This document shows, one piece after another, positions 8,483 to 17,605 of a DNA stretch of 42,085 nucleotides. A program made the position numbers and the translations under genes. The notes beneath the pieces were generated by a model. It was not told where the DNA came from. It did no database searches and saw only the letters and a list, made by a program, of their open reading frames with translations. Where the stretch lies: positions 1 to 42,085 of the forward strand of contig QALA01000080.1 in NCBI GenBank assembly GCA_003343565.1, written 5' to 3'. This DNA is from Verrucomicrobiota bacterium. Its GTDB lineage: Bacteria; Verrucomicrobiota; Verrucomicrobiia; Opitutales; Intestinicryptomonadaceae. Position 1 is the stretch's first letter. Every line of letters starts with the position of its first letter.

Positions 8483-10291
8483 ATGGAAGGAAAAGAAAAA
8501 GGCGGAGCCGAAGACGAAATCCGCCGCAGGAAACTGCGGAGGTCGGCTCCTCTGCCGCCGTTTAATTCCCCATTTCCCCCGCGGGTTCCCGGCGCAGGCG
8601 GGACGTCCGCCGCCGCATCTTCGCCGGAGGAAGCCGCCGAAGATATTATAGAGGACGACGGTTCCGCCGAGTTTTACGACGACGACCTTGCGCCTCCGGA
8701 TATCTCCGGGCTCTTGCCGCCGCCGTTTGTTCCTCCGCCGCCGTTTGCGCCGCCCCCTCCGGCATTTGCGCCGCCCCCGCCTCCTATGGGTAGGCCCGGA
8801 TTCGTTCAGCCGACGGGCGCGCCTCCGCCGTTTCGCGGCGGGAGTCCGTTCCCTTTGCGCTTGCCCCCTCCGTTTCCCGGAGGGCCGTTTTTTCCTCCCC
8901 ATGCGGGAGCCGCCGGCGATGCCGCGCAAGATTTTGCGGAAGGCGAATTTGCCGATAGCGATCTCGCCGAAAGAAATCCTGCGGAAGGCGACGCCTCCGC
9001 CGGGTATTACGGCGACGACGGCCTTGCGCCGCCCGACATGTCCGAACCTCCTCCTCCGCCTCAGGTATTTGCAACTCCATTTCCTTTTCCGCCGCCGCCC
9101 CCTCCGCCTCCTCCGCCGCCAATCGGCGGGCCCGGATTTGTTCGGCCGTTTGCGCCGCCTCCTCCGTTTCGCGGCGGGAGCCCTTTCCCGTCGCAGTTGC
9201 CTTCTCCGTTTGCCGGCGGCGCGCTCCCGCCGCCGCTTTCCCCAGGGCGGCCTGCCGCCGGAGAAGGCGGAGAAACTCACGATTTGCCTTTGCAAGCCGG
9301 CGGGCGCATTCCGAAAGATTCCTCCGCCCCCAAGCGCGCGCGCAGGTCGTACAACGACCTAAAGCCCTCCGCCGCGGCCGAGCGGCTGCGCGAGGAAGGG
9401 GAGGAAAAGGCCGTCATAAACGGCGACAGGGAAAATGTCCGCCGCGTCGCGATGGTATTTTTAATCATGATTTTCGCGATAATTGCGATTATGCTTTTGG
9501 GGACATTCGGAACGAGGGGATACGAGTATTACAACGAGTACGTCGAACGCCTTCGCGCGGAGGCCGAAAAGACTGTCGAAATATCGGCTCCGCCCGAAGA
9601 TTCGGGCAAATCCGCATTGAAAGTGGACGCAAATTCCGAGGAGGGCGCCTGCCTTGCCGCCTTTTACGGCGCGCTCGGAGACATAGGCAAAATTGCCGAC
9701 ATGCGCTATACTCTGTACACCGGCACCGTGGAGATAGACGGCAAGACCAGGGAGCTGCACTGCATAAGGAAGAACACGGGGGAGGCGTTCCTGCGGCTGG
9801 GGAGCGATTCGGCCGAGGGGGCGTATCTGATAAACTTCTTCGACGAGCCGTCGCTGCGGCTGTACGACGGCACGCTTACCGGGCGTTCCTCCCCGCTGGA
9901 TTCCGTCGAGGAGACCCGCCTGCGCGCGATTACAACCTTTGACGAGGCCCTTTTTGCAAGGGCGTTTTCCGGATTGGAGCAGGCTGTGCGGCAGCCGCTG
10001 AAGAGCGCGGGAAAGGAGGAAATCGACGGCGTCGTCTGCAATGTGCTTACGGCCCAGGAGGGGCGCGGGCATTCGCTGAAGTTCTATTTTGACGCTAAAG
10101 ACGGGTTGCTTAAGAGGCTCGAATTTAAAAATTCCTCCTCCTCGGCGCGCGTAGACTTTTCCGAGTATGCCGTTTCGGACGACTCCTACAAATATCCGGC
10201 CCTTCGGACGGTGTATATCGACGGAAAGCTTTTTGCGCGGGTCAGAATCGGATTTGTGGTGTCGAACAAGTGGATGTTCTTTCCGCGTTGA
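8483..10291 (+). CDS. Proline-rich single-pass membrane protein with C-terminal LolA-like domain
   Basis: A 602-residue protein that I do not recognise as a whole. Residues ~1-290 are extremely proline-rich with acidic linkers. This region is built from two similar blocks about 110 residues apart, each running from an acidic stretch through APPDIS or APPDMS to a PPPFRGGSPFP segment and a proline tail. One strong membrane span follows at ~320-342 (VAMVFLIMIFAIIAIMLLG) with basic residues before it, predicting the proline-rich part in the cytoplasm. The C-terminal ~250 residues look like a periplasmic beta-rich domain of the LolA/outer-membrane-lipoprotein-sorting type (YTGTVEIDGK, FYFDAKDGLLKRLEF). 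That fold call is an inference. It lies 81 bp before nuoB on the same strand; cotranscription is possible but nothing ties it to complex I. No clear Shine-Dalgarno. Confidence 0.7.
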   Translation: MEGKEKGGAEDEIRRRKLRRSAPLPPFNSPFPPRVPGAGGTSAAASSPEEAAEDIIEDDGSAEFYDDDLAPPDISGLLPPPFVPPPPFAPPPPAFAPPPPPMGRPGFVQPTGAPPPFRGGSPFPLRLPPPFPGGPFFPPHAGAAGDAAQDFAEGEFADSDLAERNPAEGDASAGYYGDDGLAPPDMSEPPPPPQVFATPFPFPPPPPPPPPPPIGGPGFVRPFAPPPPFRGGSPFPSQLPSPFAGGALPPPLSPGRPAAGEGGETHDLPLQAGGRIPKDSSAPKRARRSYNDLKPSAAAERLREEGEEKAVINGDRENVRRVAMVFLIMIFAIIAIMLLGTFGTRGYEYYNEYVERLRAEAEKTVEISAPPEDSGKSALKVDANSEEGACLAAFYGALGDIGKIADMRYTLYTGTVEIDGKTRELHCIRKNTGEAFLRLGSDSAEGAYLINFFDEPSLRLYDGTLTGRSSPLDSVEETRLRAITTFDEALFARAFSGLEQAVRQPLKSAGKEEIDGVVCNVLTAQEGRGHSLKFYFDAKDGLLKRLEFKNSSSSARVDFSEYAVSDDSYKYPALRTVYIDGKLFARVRIGFVVSNKWMFFPR

Positions 10292-10372
10292 CGGGCGGCG
10301 GCGTTTTCGCGCGCCGCGGCGCGGGCAAATTTTGGTTGAATTTTCGCACCGGCTGCCTAACTTTAAAACTTC

Positions 10373-10873
10373 ATGGACAAATGTGCCTCCTTTGATTCCG
10401 GAAACGAGCAGGGCTTTGTATGCACAAAGCTCGACGCGGTCATAAATTGGGTAAGGTCCAATTCCGTCTGGCCGCAGCCCATGGGGCTGGCGTGCTGCGC
10501 AATAGAGCTTATGGCGGTGGGCGGCTCGCGCTTCGACATCGGAAGAATGGGCATGGAAGTCATGAGGTTTTCTCCGCGGCAGAGCGACTGCATGATTGTG
10601 GCCGGAACCGTCACTTACAAAATGGCCGGCGCGGTGAAGCGCGTGTACGACCAAATGGCGGCGCCAAAGTGGGTCGTGGCCATGGGCGCGTGCGCCTCGA
10701 CCGGCGGAATGTTCAGGACCTATTCGACCCTTCAGGGCGTCGACAAGGTGATTCCCGTCGACATTTACGTCGGCGGCTGTCCCACGCGGCCGGAGGCGCT
10801 TCTCGACGCGTTGACGGGCCTTCAGAAAAAAATTCGGACGGAGCGCTCCGCAAAGGCGCTGTTTTCAAAATAG
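10373..10873 (+). CDS. nuoB: NADH-quinone oxidoreductase subunit B
   Basis: A 166-residue subunit that carries the last iron-sulfur cluster (N2) and passes electrons to quinone at the junction of the peripheral and membrane arms. All four ligands are present: the adjacent pair C41-C42 in GLACCAIEL, C107 in MGACASTGG and C136 in VGGCPTRPEA. Length and spacing are typical. It is the first nuo gene of the cluster; nuoA, which normally precedes it, is absent from the window. Upstream, TTGAAT (10336-10341) and TAACTT (10358-10363) could be a weak promoter with 16-bp spacing, but the -10 would be only 9 nt from the ATG, so this is not claimed. Confidence 0.97.
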   Translation: MDKCASFDSGNEQGFVCTKLDAVINWVRSNSVWPQPMGLACCAIELMAVGGSRFDIGRMGMEVMRFSPRQSDCMIVAGTVTYKMAGAVKRVYDQMAAPKWVVAMGACASTGGMFRTYSTLQGVDKVIPVDIYVGGCPTRPEALLDALTGLQKKIRTERSAKALFSK

Positions 10874-10884
10874 GGCGGCGGGAT

Positions 10885-11487
10885 ATGAACAGGAAGAACA
10901 TAGCCGAGGAACTTTCGTTTTTGAAGCCGCGCGCGACTTCGGACGGCATGGCGGCCTTCGACTGCCCTCCCGACCGCCTTTTGGAGGCCGCTCGCGCGCT
11001 GAAGGAGCGCTTTGAATGCCAGACGCTGACGGACATTGCGTCGGTCGATATGGGGCAGTTCGCCGGCGAGGGCCGATTTGGGTGCGTCTATCACTTTTTC
11101 TCCCACACTAAGAAGTTTTACGTCAGGCTGGCGGCGATGTGCCGGAGCGCGGCCGAACCGCGCCTTCCGTCGCTGACGGGCGTCTATCCGAGCGCGGACT
11201 GGCTTGAGCGCGAGGCGTTCGACCTCATGGGCATAACTTTTGACGGCCACCCGCGCCTGCGCAGGATTCTCATGTGGGAGGGCTACCCCTACCACCCGCT
11301 TCGCAAGGACTTTCCCCTGGCAGGGCTTCCGGCTCCGCTTCCCGACACTTTCGAGGGAAACGAGGACGCCGCACAAGTCGTTCCCGCGCCGGAGGAGGGC
11401 GGGCCGTTTCACTCCGCGTCGGAATCGTCCGGTTTTTCGCCCCAGCGCGAGCCGCGCAGTTGGGAGGGCAAGCCGGGCGGACAGTAG
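10885..11487 (+). CDS. nuoC: NADH-quinone oxidoreductase subunit C
   Basis: A 200-residue peripheral-arm subunit, homologous to the 30-kDa subunit of mitochondrial complex I. Family features are DIASVD, the segment YPSADWLEREAFDLMGI and the C-terminal HPLRKDFPL. The ATG at 10885 lies 11 bp after nuoB and is preceded by GGCGGCGGGAT; the frame is open upstream through nuoB, but that part is antisense-like shadow sequence. It is a separate gene, not fused to nuoD as in E. coli. A Ser/Pro/Gly-rich tail of ~35 residues (FHSASESSGFSPQREPRSWE) follows the conserved domain. Confidence 0.95.
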   Translation: MNRKNIAEELSFLKPRATSDGMAAFDCPPDRLLEAARALKERFECQTLTDIASVDMGQFAGEGRFGCVYHFFSHTKKFYVRLAAMCRSAAEPRLPSLTGVYPSADWLEREAFDLMGITFDGHPRLRRILMWEGYPYHPLRKDFPLAGLPAPLPDTFEGNEDAAQVVPAPEEGGPFHSASESSGFSPQREPRSWEGKPGGQ

Positions 11488-11563
11488 GCAGGCCGGATAG
11501 GCCGCGGCGCGGGCGGGGGATTTCCGCCGCCTGCCGGACGGCGCAATTTAACGACAATTTCAA

Positions 11564-12784
11564 ATGGACAGCAGCGAATTTACATATCCCGAACCCGCCG
11601 GACTCGCCGAAGGGCGCGTCGGCGAGAAGATGGTCTTGAACGTGGGGCCCTCCCATCCGGCGACCCACGGGGTGTTGCGCCTGAAGCTCGAACTCGACGG
11701 AGATCTCGTCACGAGAGCCGATCCGATGGTGGGCTATCTTCACCGCGGGCAGGAGAAGATTGCCGAGAACCTGACCTACAACCAGTTCATTCCGTTTACG
11801 GACAGGCTGGATTATCTGGCTCCCATTTGCAACAATGTGGCTTTTGCGCAGTGCGCGGAAAAGATCGCCGGCATAGAGGTCACTCCGCGCTGCAAGGCCG
11901 CGCGGGTCATCGCGTGCGAGCTTTCGCGCATATGCAGCCACTTGGTGGGGCTGGCCGCCTACGGCATGGACGCGGGCTCGTGGACGGTGTTCATGTACTG
12001 CTTTACGCAGCGCGAGAAAATCATGACGCTGTTCGAGCAGCTCACGGGCGCGCGAATGACGTCCTCCTACGCGAGAATCGGCGGGCTTGCGCGCGACATT
12101 CCCGAAGGCTGGCTTGGCAACGTCAACGCGTTTTGCAACCAGTTTCTGCCGGCGTTCGACGAAATCGACAAGCTCATAACGCGCAACCGCATTTTCATAG
12201 ACAGGACGGAGGGGATAGGCGTCATAAGCGCGGAGGAGGCCATGCAGTGGGCCTTGACCGGCCCCAATCTCCGCGGCAGCGGCGTGGCCACCGACATTCG
12301 CAAGGACTTCCCCTACCTGGGCTATGCCGACTACGAATTTGACGTGCCCATAGGCGTGCACGGCGACTGCTACGACAGGTGGCTGGTGCGCATAGAGGAG
12401 TGCCGCCAGAGCGTTCGGATAATCCGCCAGGCCATAGAAAAAATGCCCGACGGCCCGTGCAACGTGTCGAATCCGCGCGTCACGCTACCGCCGAAAGACA
12501 AGGTCTTGCGCAACATGGAGGATTTGATAAACAATTTCATAGTCGCCACCGAGGGCCCCGCGATTCCGGAGGGCGAGGCCTACTTCGAGGCCGACAACCC
12601 CAAGGGCGCATTGGGCTTTTACATAATTTCGAAGGGCGCGGGCGTGCCGTACCGGGTGAAGATACGCGCGCCGTCGTTCATAAGCTTAAGCGCCATGCAG
12701 CACGTTCTGCCGGGCCACCATATGAGCGACGTGGCCGTGATACTCGGCTCGATGGACTTCGTTCTCGGCGAGTGCGACAGGTGA
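11564..12784 (+). CDS. nuoD: NADH-quinone oxidoreductase subunit D
   Basis: A 406-residue 49-kDa-type subunit that forms the quinone site with NuoB and is related to [NiFe]-hydrogenase large subunits. It shows the signatures NVGPSHPATHGVLRL near the N-terminus, YLHRGQEKIAE, FTDRLDYLAP, the RIGGLARDIP segment and the C-terminal DVAVILGSMDFVLGECDR. Length is normal. It starts 76 bp after nuoC, the largest gap in the early part of the operon, with no clear Shine-Dalgarno. Its TGA overlaps a possible in-frame GTG start of nuoE. Confidence 0.97.
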   Translation: MDSSEFTYPEPAGLAEGRVGEKMVLNVGPSHPATHGVLRLKLELDGDLVTRADPMVGYLHRGQEKIAENLTYNQFIPFTDRLDYLAPICNNVAFAQCAEKIAGIEVTPRCKAARVIACELSRICSHLVGLAAYGMDAGSWTVFMYCFTQREKIMTLFEQLTGARMTSSYARIGGLARDIPEGWLGNVNAFCNQFLPAFDEIDKLITRNRIFIDRTEGIGVISAEEAMQWALTGPNLRGSGVATDIRKDFPYLGYADYEFDVPIGVHGDCYDRWLVRIEECRQSVRIIRQAIEKMPDGPCNVSNPRVTLPPKDKVLRNMEDLINNFIVATEGPAIPEGEAYFEADNPKGALGFYIISKGAGVPYRVKIRAPSFISLSAMQHVLPGHHMSDVAVILGSMDFVLGECDR

Positions 12785-12807
12785 CGGAACTTTGGGAATT
12801 TAGGGAC

Positions 12808-13356
12808 ATGGAAATAGACAGCCAGTTGGAAAAGCGGTGCGACGAATTAGTTTCGCAGTATCCCAAGCGGCGTTCCGCCGCGATGATGGTCATGCACGCC
12901 ATACAGGAGAAGTTCGGATATTTTGACGATTCCGCCGTGGAGTTCGCCGCCCGAAAGCTGGGCGTGGAGCCGATAGAGGTTTACGGCATGCTTTCGTTTT
13001 ACCCGATGTATTCGGACAAGCCGCGCGGCAGAATCCACATCAAGGTGTGCCGCACGCTCTCCTGCGCGCTCAGCGGCTCTGTGAAGCTGGGGCAGGAGCT
13101 TGCCAAGATTACGGGCTGTCGCGTGGGGGACACGAAGGGCGTCTACACGCTGGAGTTTGTGGAGTGCTTGGGCAACTGCGTGCGCGGGCCGAATGTCCAG
13201 GTCAACGACAAACTGTTCGAGGCGGTCGCCCCGGAGGACGCCGAGAAATTCATGGAGAAAATCTCCGCGCTGGACGCCGCCGGGGAGCTCGCCCCCCGCT
13301 CCTCTTTCGACAACCCGCAGGGCGACGGATTCGATTCGCCCGCATACAAAGGATAA
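12808..13356 (+). CDS. nuoE: NADH-quinone oxidoreductase subunit E
   Basis: A 182-residue thioredoxin-like 2Fe-2S subunit (24-kDa type) that holds the off-pathway N1a cluster beside NuoF. The four ligands have the usual spacing: C81-x4-C86 in VCRTLSCALSG and C120-x3-C124 in VECLGNC. I chose the ATG at 12808 because AGGG lies just upstream. A GTG at 12781 overlapping the nuoD stop is in frame and would add nine residues. It is followed 13 bp later by nuoF. Confidence 0.96.
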   Translation: MEIDSQLEKRCDELVSQYPKRRSAAMMVMHAIQEKFGYFDDSAVEFAARKLGVEPIEVYGMLSFYPMYSDKPRGRIHIKVCRTLSCALSGSVKLGQELAKITGCRVGDTKGVYTLEFVECLGNCVRGPNVQVNDKLFEAVAPEDAEKFMEKISALDAAGELAPRSSFDNPQGDGFDSPAYKG

Positions 13357-13369
13357 AAAGGACAATCCC

Positions 13370-14734
13370 ATGCCGGCAACGCAGACAAGAATCATTTACA
13401 GGCATATCGACTTGGAGGGTTGGGACGCGTCGATAGACAAGTACGTGTCGGACGGCGGGTACGAAACTCTCGCCGCCGCCGTAAGGCGCCCGCAGGCCGA
13501 GCTTTGCGAGGAGGTCTTGAAGTCGAATCTGAAGGGGCGCGGCGGCGCGGGCTTTCCCATCGGCATGAAGTGGAAGTTTCTGGACCGCAGGAGCGGCAAG
13601 CCCATATATCTGATATGCAATGCCGACGAATCCGAGCCGGGAACCTGCAAGGACAGGCTTTTGATATATCAGGATCCGCACCAGGTGATAGAGTCGATAA
13701 TGTGCGCGGCCTACGCGATAGGCGCGGCGCAGGCGTTCATCTATATCCGCGGCGAGTACATCAACGGCTACCGCATACTGGAGGAATCCATAAGGCGCGC
13801 GCGCGAGTGCGGATTCGTGGGCGCGAACGTCTGCGGCAGCGGATATTCGTGCGACATCACCGTTTGCCGCGGCGCGGGTTGCTACGTCTGCGGGGAGGAG
13901 ACCGGGCTGATTTCGTCGCTCGGCGGCGGGCGGGCGTATCCGCGGATAAAGCCGCCGTATTTTCCCGCGGCCATGGGGCTGTACGACTGCCCTACGGCGG
14001 TAAACAATGTCGAGACTCTCTGCTGGGTTCCGCAGATATTCAGGCTCGGCGGCGAGGCCGTGTCGAAAATCGGCGTCGCTTCCGATCCTGGGACGCACAT
14101 TTGGGGGGTGAGCGGGCAGGTGAAAAATCCCGGCAGGTACGAAATCGAAACCGGCTCGTGCACGCTCGGCGAGCTGCTCTACGACCTCTGCGGCGGGCCG
14201 CTTGCCGGAAGGCGTTTCAAGGCGGTTATTCCGGGGGGGTCGTCCATGAAGATTCTGCGCTGGGACGAAAAGTTTAAGATATCCAATCCCGACGGGACGG
14301 AGTGCGAGCGGCGCACGGAGGACATTCGCCTGGACGCGGCGTCGTTTCAGCAGTGCGGCACGGCGTTGGGCTCCTGCGGGGTGATAGTCATGGACAACAC
14401 GGTCGACATGGTCGAGGCGCTGGCCAACCTCAACCAATTTTACGCGCACGAGAGCTGCGGGCAGTGCACGCCCTGCCGCGAGGGGACGCTGTGGATGCGC
14501 CGCATTACGCGCCGCATTTGCGAAGGCTGGGGTAGGGAGGAGGACATCGACCTGCTCAAGAGCGTGGCCGACAACATGTGCGGCCGCACAATCTGCGCCC
14601 TCGGAGAGGGGGCGGCTTGGCCGACGCAGAGCAATGTGGCCAAGTTCAGGGAGGAATATGTCGAAAAAATCAGGCGTCAGGAGACTGTCGGCGGGCAGGC
14701 GCGCCTCGACAACAACGCATACAGGCTCATTTAG
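13370..14734 (+). CDS. nuoF: NADH-quinone oxidoreductase subunit F (NADH/FMN-binding)
   Basis: A 454-residue subunit that oxidises NADH through FMN and carries the N3 4Fe-4S cluster. The nucleotide-binding glycine loop LKGRGGAGFPIGMKW, the CNADESEPGT motif and the cluster motif ESCGQCTPCREG with the distal cysteine in MCGRTICALG are all present. The ATG at 13370 is preceded by AAAAGGAC, one of the better ribosome-binding sites here. The open frame extends upstream, but only across nuoE in the wrong frame. Confidence 0.97.
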   Translation: MPATQTRIIYRHIDLEGWDASIDKYVSDGGYETLAAAVRRPQAELCEEVLKSNLKGRGGAGFPIGMKWKFLDRRSGKPIYLICNADESEPGTCKDRLLIYQDPHQVIESIMCAAYAIGAAQAFIYIRGEYINGYRILEESIRRARECGFVGANVCGSGYSCDITVCRGAGCYVCGEETGLISSLGGGRAYPRIKPPYFPAAMGLYDCPTAVNNVETLCWVPQIFRLGGEAVSKIGVASDPGTHIWGVSGQVKNPGRYEIETGSCTLGELLYDLCGGPLAGRRFKAVIPGGSSMKILRWDEKFKISNPDGTECERRTEDIRLDAASFQQCGTALGSCGVIVMDNTVDMVEALANLNQFYAHESCGQCTPCREGTLWMRRITRRICEGWGREEDIDLLKSVADNMCGRTICALGEGAAWPTQSNVAKFREEYVEKIRRQETVGGQARLDNNAYRLI

Positions 14735-14736
14735 CG

Positions 14737-16407
14737 ATGGACAGGGTTAAAATCAACGTCAACGGGACGGATTTTGAAGTCGATGCGGGGCAGAACGTGC
14801 TTTCGGCATGCAGGAGTATCGGCGTGGAGATTCCGTTTTTTTGCTACCACGAGCGTCTGAAGGTTGCCGGTTCGTGCAGAATGTGCCTCGTGTCCGTGGG
14901 GACTCCCGCGCGCGACAGAAATACGGGGGAGATCGTCAAGAACGAGGACGGTTCCGTGAAGATAGCCTGGCTTCCCAAGCCGTCCATAGCCTGCGGCACA
15001 AACGTATCCGAGGGCATGAACATAGTGACCGACAGCGAGGCCATAAGGCAATGCCGCGGCAGCATCTTGGAATTTCTGCTTCTCAACCACCCGCTTGACT
15101 GCCCCATATGCGACAAGGCCGGCGAGTGCAAGCTTCAGGAGTACGCCAACGCCTACGGAAACGGAGTTTCCCGCTTTTGCGAGAGCAAGAACGTAAAGCC
15201 CAAACGCCGCGAGGTCGCCGGAAAGATAATTCTCGATTCCGAGCGTTGCATACTTTGTTCGCGCTGCGTGCGCTTCTGCGAGGAGGTAATCGGAAGGCCG
15301 ATATTCGGATTTACAAAGCGCGGCTCCAAGACGGAGATTTCGGTATATCCCGGCGGTGACAACGACAGCAACTACCTGCTCAACGCGGTGGACATCTGTC
15401 CGGTCGGCGCGCTGACGGAAAAGGCGTTCCGCTTCCAGATGCGCGCGTGGTTCCTGCGCACGGCGCGCTCGATAAGCCCGGAGAGCAGCGCGGGGACGAA
15501 CACGACGGTGTGGACGCGCGAGGGGCGCATATACCGCGTCACCCCGCGCGACAACGAGTTTGTGAACGGCTCGTGGATGAGCGACAGCGGGAGGTATTTC
15601 CACATCGGCCGCGGAGAGCGGCTGTCGGGGGCTCGGCTGGACTCGTCGGCGTGCGATCTGTCCTACGCGATCGACAGGTGCGTCGAGATTTTGGGCCTGT
15701 CCGATTTTGCGATAGTGGCGAGCGCCTTTCAGACGGTCGAGGAGATGTTTTTGCTCAAGGAGCTTGCGAGGGCGGCCGGGGCGCCGGTTCACATGGTGTC
15801 CCATCTGGGGGAGGACGACGGCTTTCTGGTTTCGGCCGACAAGACTCCGAACCTGCGCGGCGCGCTTGTGACGGGCCTGATAAGCGAATATCCGCCGGAC
15901 AACTTGGGCGCTCTGGCGGAGAAAATCGACTCCGGGGAGATTAAGACGGTGCTGTGTTTCGACGAGGATTTGAAGTTGCTGGGGCTCGGCTCGCAGCACT
16001 TCAAGAAGGCCAATGTGATATTTTGTTCGAGCGTCGAAAATTCTTCCGCCGTGGGGGCGAAGGTCTGCGTGCCTTTGGAGAGCGAGACGGAAAAGGGCGG
16101 CATATGGATAAACCGCCAGTTCAGAATGCAGCGTTTCGAGGCGGCCGTCGAGCGTCCGAAGTGGGCGGCGTCCGCCGTGGAGTTCTTGAGCCAGCTTCTT
16201 TGCCGCATAGGCGGGGCGGACTTCGACACTCCGGACGTCGGGCTGCTGCGCTCCGTAATCGCCGGGCGCGTGCCGCAGCTTGGAGGCTGCGCCGACATTC
16301 CCGATTGCGGCGCTCTCATAGACGCCTCCGCGTTTGCCGGCGTCAAATTTCCCGAAAAGGCGGCGTTTAAATTCGATCCAGCGTCGGTCGGCGCGAATGG
16401 GGGCTGA
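14737..16407 (+). CDS. nuoG: NADH-quinone oxidoreductase subunit G (short form)
   Basis: A 556-residue peripheral-arm subunit that carries the electron wire from NuoF/E towards NuoI/B. In order: a ferredoxin-like 2Fe-2S domain (C36, C47, C50, C86), the His-Cys3 cluster motif NHPLDCPICDKAGEC, the 4Fe-4S motif CILCSRCVRFCEE with the distal CPVGAL, then a reduced molybdopterin-oxidoreductase-like domain. It is shorter than the ~690-900 residues usual for NuoG; the missing part is from the C-terminal domain, which has no catalytic role in complex I. It starts 2 bp after nuoF. Confidence 0.95.
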   Translation: MDRVKINVNGTDFEVDAGQNVLSACRSIGVEIPFFCYHERLKVAGSCRMCLVSVGTPARDRNTGEIVKNEDGSVKIAWLPKPSIACGTNVSEGMNIVTDSEAIRQCRGSILEFLLLNHPLDCPICDKAGECKLQEYANAYGNGVSRFCESKNVKPKRREVAGKIILDSERCILCSRCVRFCEEVIGRPIFGFTKRGSKTEISVYPGGDNDSNYLLNAVDICPVGALTEKAFRFQMRAWFLRTARSISPESSAGTNTTVWTREGRIYRVTPRDNEFVNGSWMSDSGRYFHIGRGERLSGARLDSSACDLSYAIDRCVEILGLSDFAIVASAFQTVEEMFLLKELARAAGAPVHMVSHLGEDDGFLVSADKTPNLRGALVTGLISEYPPDNLGALAEKIDSGEIKTVLCFDEDLKLLGLGSQHFKKANVIFCSSVENSSAVGAKVCVPLESETEKGGIWINRQFRMQRFEAAVERPKWAASAVEFLSQLLCRIGGADFDTPDVGLLRSVIAGRVPQLGGCADIPDCGALIDASAFAGVKFPEKAAFKFDPASVGANGG

Positions 16408-16414
16408 AGTTTTC

Positions 16415-17587
16415 ATGACTAATATCTTGTTGAACAGTTTGGCTTTGGCCGCCGGCGGAGTCTCCGGCGGGACGGCCGCCGCGCAGGGGGCGGTTTCGTC
16501 GCCTGCCTCTGATTGGACGGAGTTGCTGCTGCGCGTCCTGTTCTCTCTGGCCGCCATAATTGTGGTGATGTCTTTTGCGGGATTGAGCGTCGTGGCCGAG
16601 CGAAAGGTCTGCGCCTTCATACAGGGCAGATACGGCCCGAACAGGACGGCCATACCGTGGGTGCTGGCCGTGCCCGTGCTGGGGAGGTTTTTGCAGCGCG
16701 CCGGACTGATGCAGCTGGTGGCCGACGGTCTTAAGTTCCTGTTTAAAGAGGATCCCCTGCCGGCCCATGTGAATAAATTTTGGTACGTCGCCGCTCCGGT
16801 GATGTCGCTTACGCCGGTTCTTGTGGCCGCGTGCGTCATTCCGTTCGGAGTGTATTGGAGCAACGGGGCGGCCATGCCGGTTTCAGTCGCCAATCTCGAC
16901 GTGAGCCTGCTGTTTGCGCTGGCCGTCGGGGCGCTCGGCGTTTACGGGACGATCATGGCGGCGTGGTCGTCGAACAGCAAGTTTCCCTATCTGGGGGGAA
17001 TGAGGGCGTGCGCGCAGGTCGTAAGCTACGAGCTTACGATGGCTCTGGCGGTTTTGCCGGTGGTAATGTTCGCGGCCCGCGGCGCGGAGAGCCCGCTGAA
17101 CTTGTTTGAAATCGGCCGCGCGCAGAGCGCGTCCGCGTGGTTTTGCATCGTTCAGCCGCTGGGCGCGCTCCTGTTTCTGATCGCGCTCTTTGCGGAGACG
17201 AACCGCCTCCCGTTCGACATGGCCGAGAGCGAGACCGATTTGGTCAGCGGATTCCACACCGAGTACGGCAGCTTCAAGTTCGGACTGTTTTTCGTGGGCG
17301 AGTACGGCCACATGGTCGTGGGGTCGGCTCTGTTCATAACGCTCTTTCTGGGGGCGTGGAATCCGTTGCCGTGGCTTGCATGGCCGGAGGAATGGGGGGC
17401 GGCCGCGTCGGTTTTGTCGGTGCTGACGTTTCTTGTCAAGATTGCGGCGATGCTCTTCTTCTTCATATGGATCAGATGGACGCTTCCGCGCTTCAGGTAC
17501 GACCAGGTAATGAATCTCGGCTGGCGCGCGCTGCTGCCGCTCGGCGTGGCGAATCTCGTCTTTTACATGCTGTGGCTGGGATTTTAG
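16415..17587 (+). CDS. nuoH: NADH-quinone oxidoreductase subunit H
   Basis: A 390-residue polytopic membrane subunit that connects the quinone chamber to the proton-pumping arm. Hallmarks are ERKVCAFIQGRYGPNR, LMQLVADGLKFLFKED, RACAQVVSYEL and the loop ETNRLPFDMAESETDLVSGF. Roughly eight membrane spans are apparent. The ATG at 16415, 7 bp after nuoG, has GGGGGCTGAAG upstream; an in-frame ATG at 16397 would overlap nuoG. About 40 residues (rich in Ala, Gly and Ser) precede the first conserved span, a slightly long N-terminus. Confidence 0.96.
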   Translation: MTNILLNSLALAAGGVSGGTAAAQGAVSSPASDWTELLLRVLFSLAAIIVVMSFAGLSVVAERKVCAFIQGRYGPNRTAIPWVLAVPVLGRFLQRAGLMQLVADGLKFLFKEDPLPAHVNKFWYVAAPVMSLTPVLVAACVIPFGVYWSNGAAMPVSVANLDVSLLFALAVGALGVYGTIMAAWSSNSKFPYLGGMRACAQVVSYELTMALAVLPVVMFAARGAESPLNLFEIGRAQSASAWFCIVQPLGALLFLIALFAETNRLPFDMAESETDLVSGFHTEYGSFKFGLFFVGEYGHMVVGSALFITLFLGAWNPLPWLAWPEEWGAAASVLSVLTFLVKIAAMLFFFIWIRWTLPRFRYDQVMNLGWRALLPLGVANLVFYMLWLGF

Positions 17588-17605
17588 AAACGGGAGATTT
17601 GAATT

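Noticed and set aside
8477..9295. Arg-rich open frame on the minus strand opposite the proline-rich gene
   Set aside because: It is the mirror of proline codons (CCG/CCN gives CGG/NGG Arg/Gly). The plus-strand gene has a membrane span and a sensible C-terminal domain.
14731..16893. 720-codon open frame on the minus strand
   Set aside because: It is antisense to nuoG and nuoH, has Arg/His/Pro-rich composition, and shows no domain. It is a product of high GC in the true genes.
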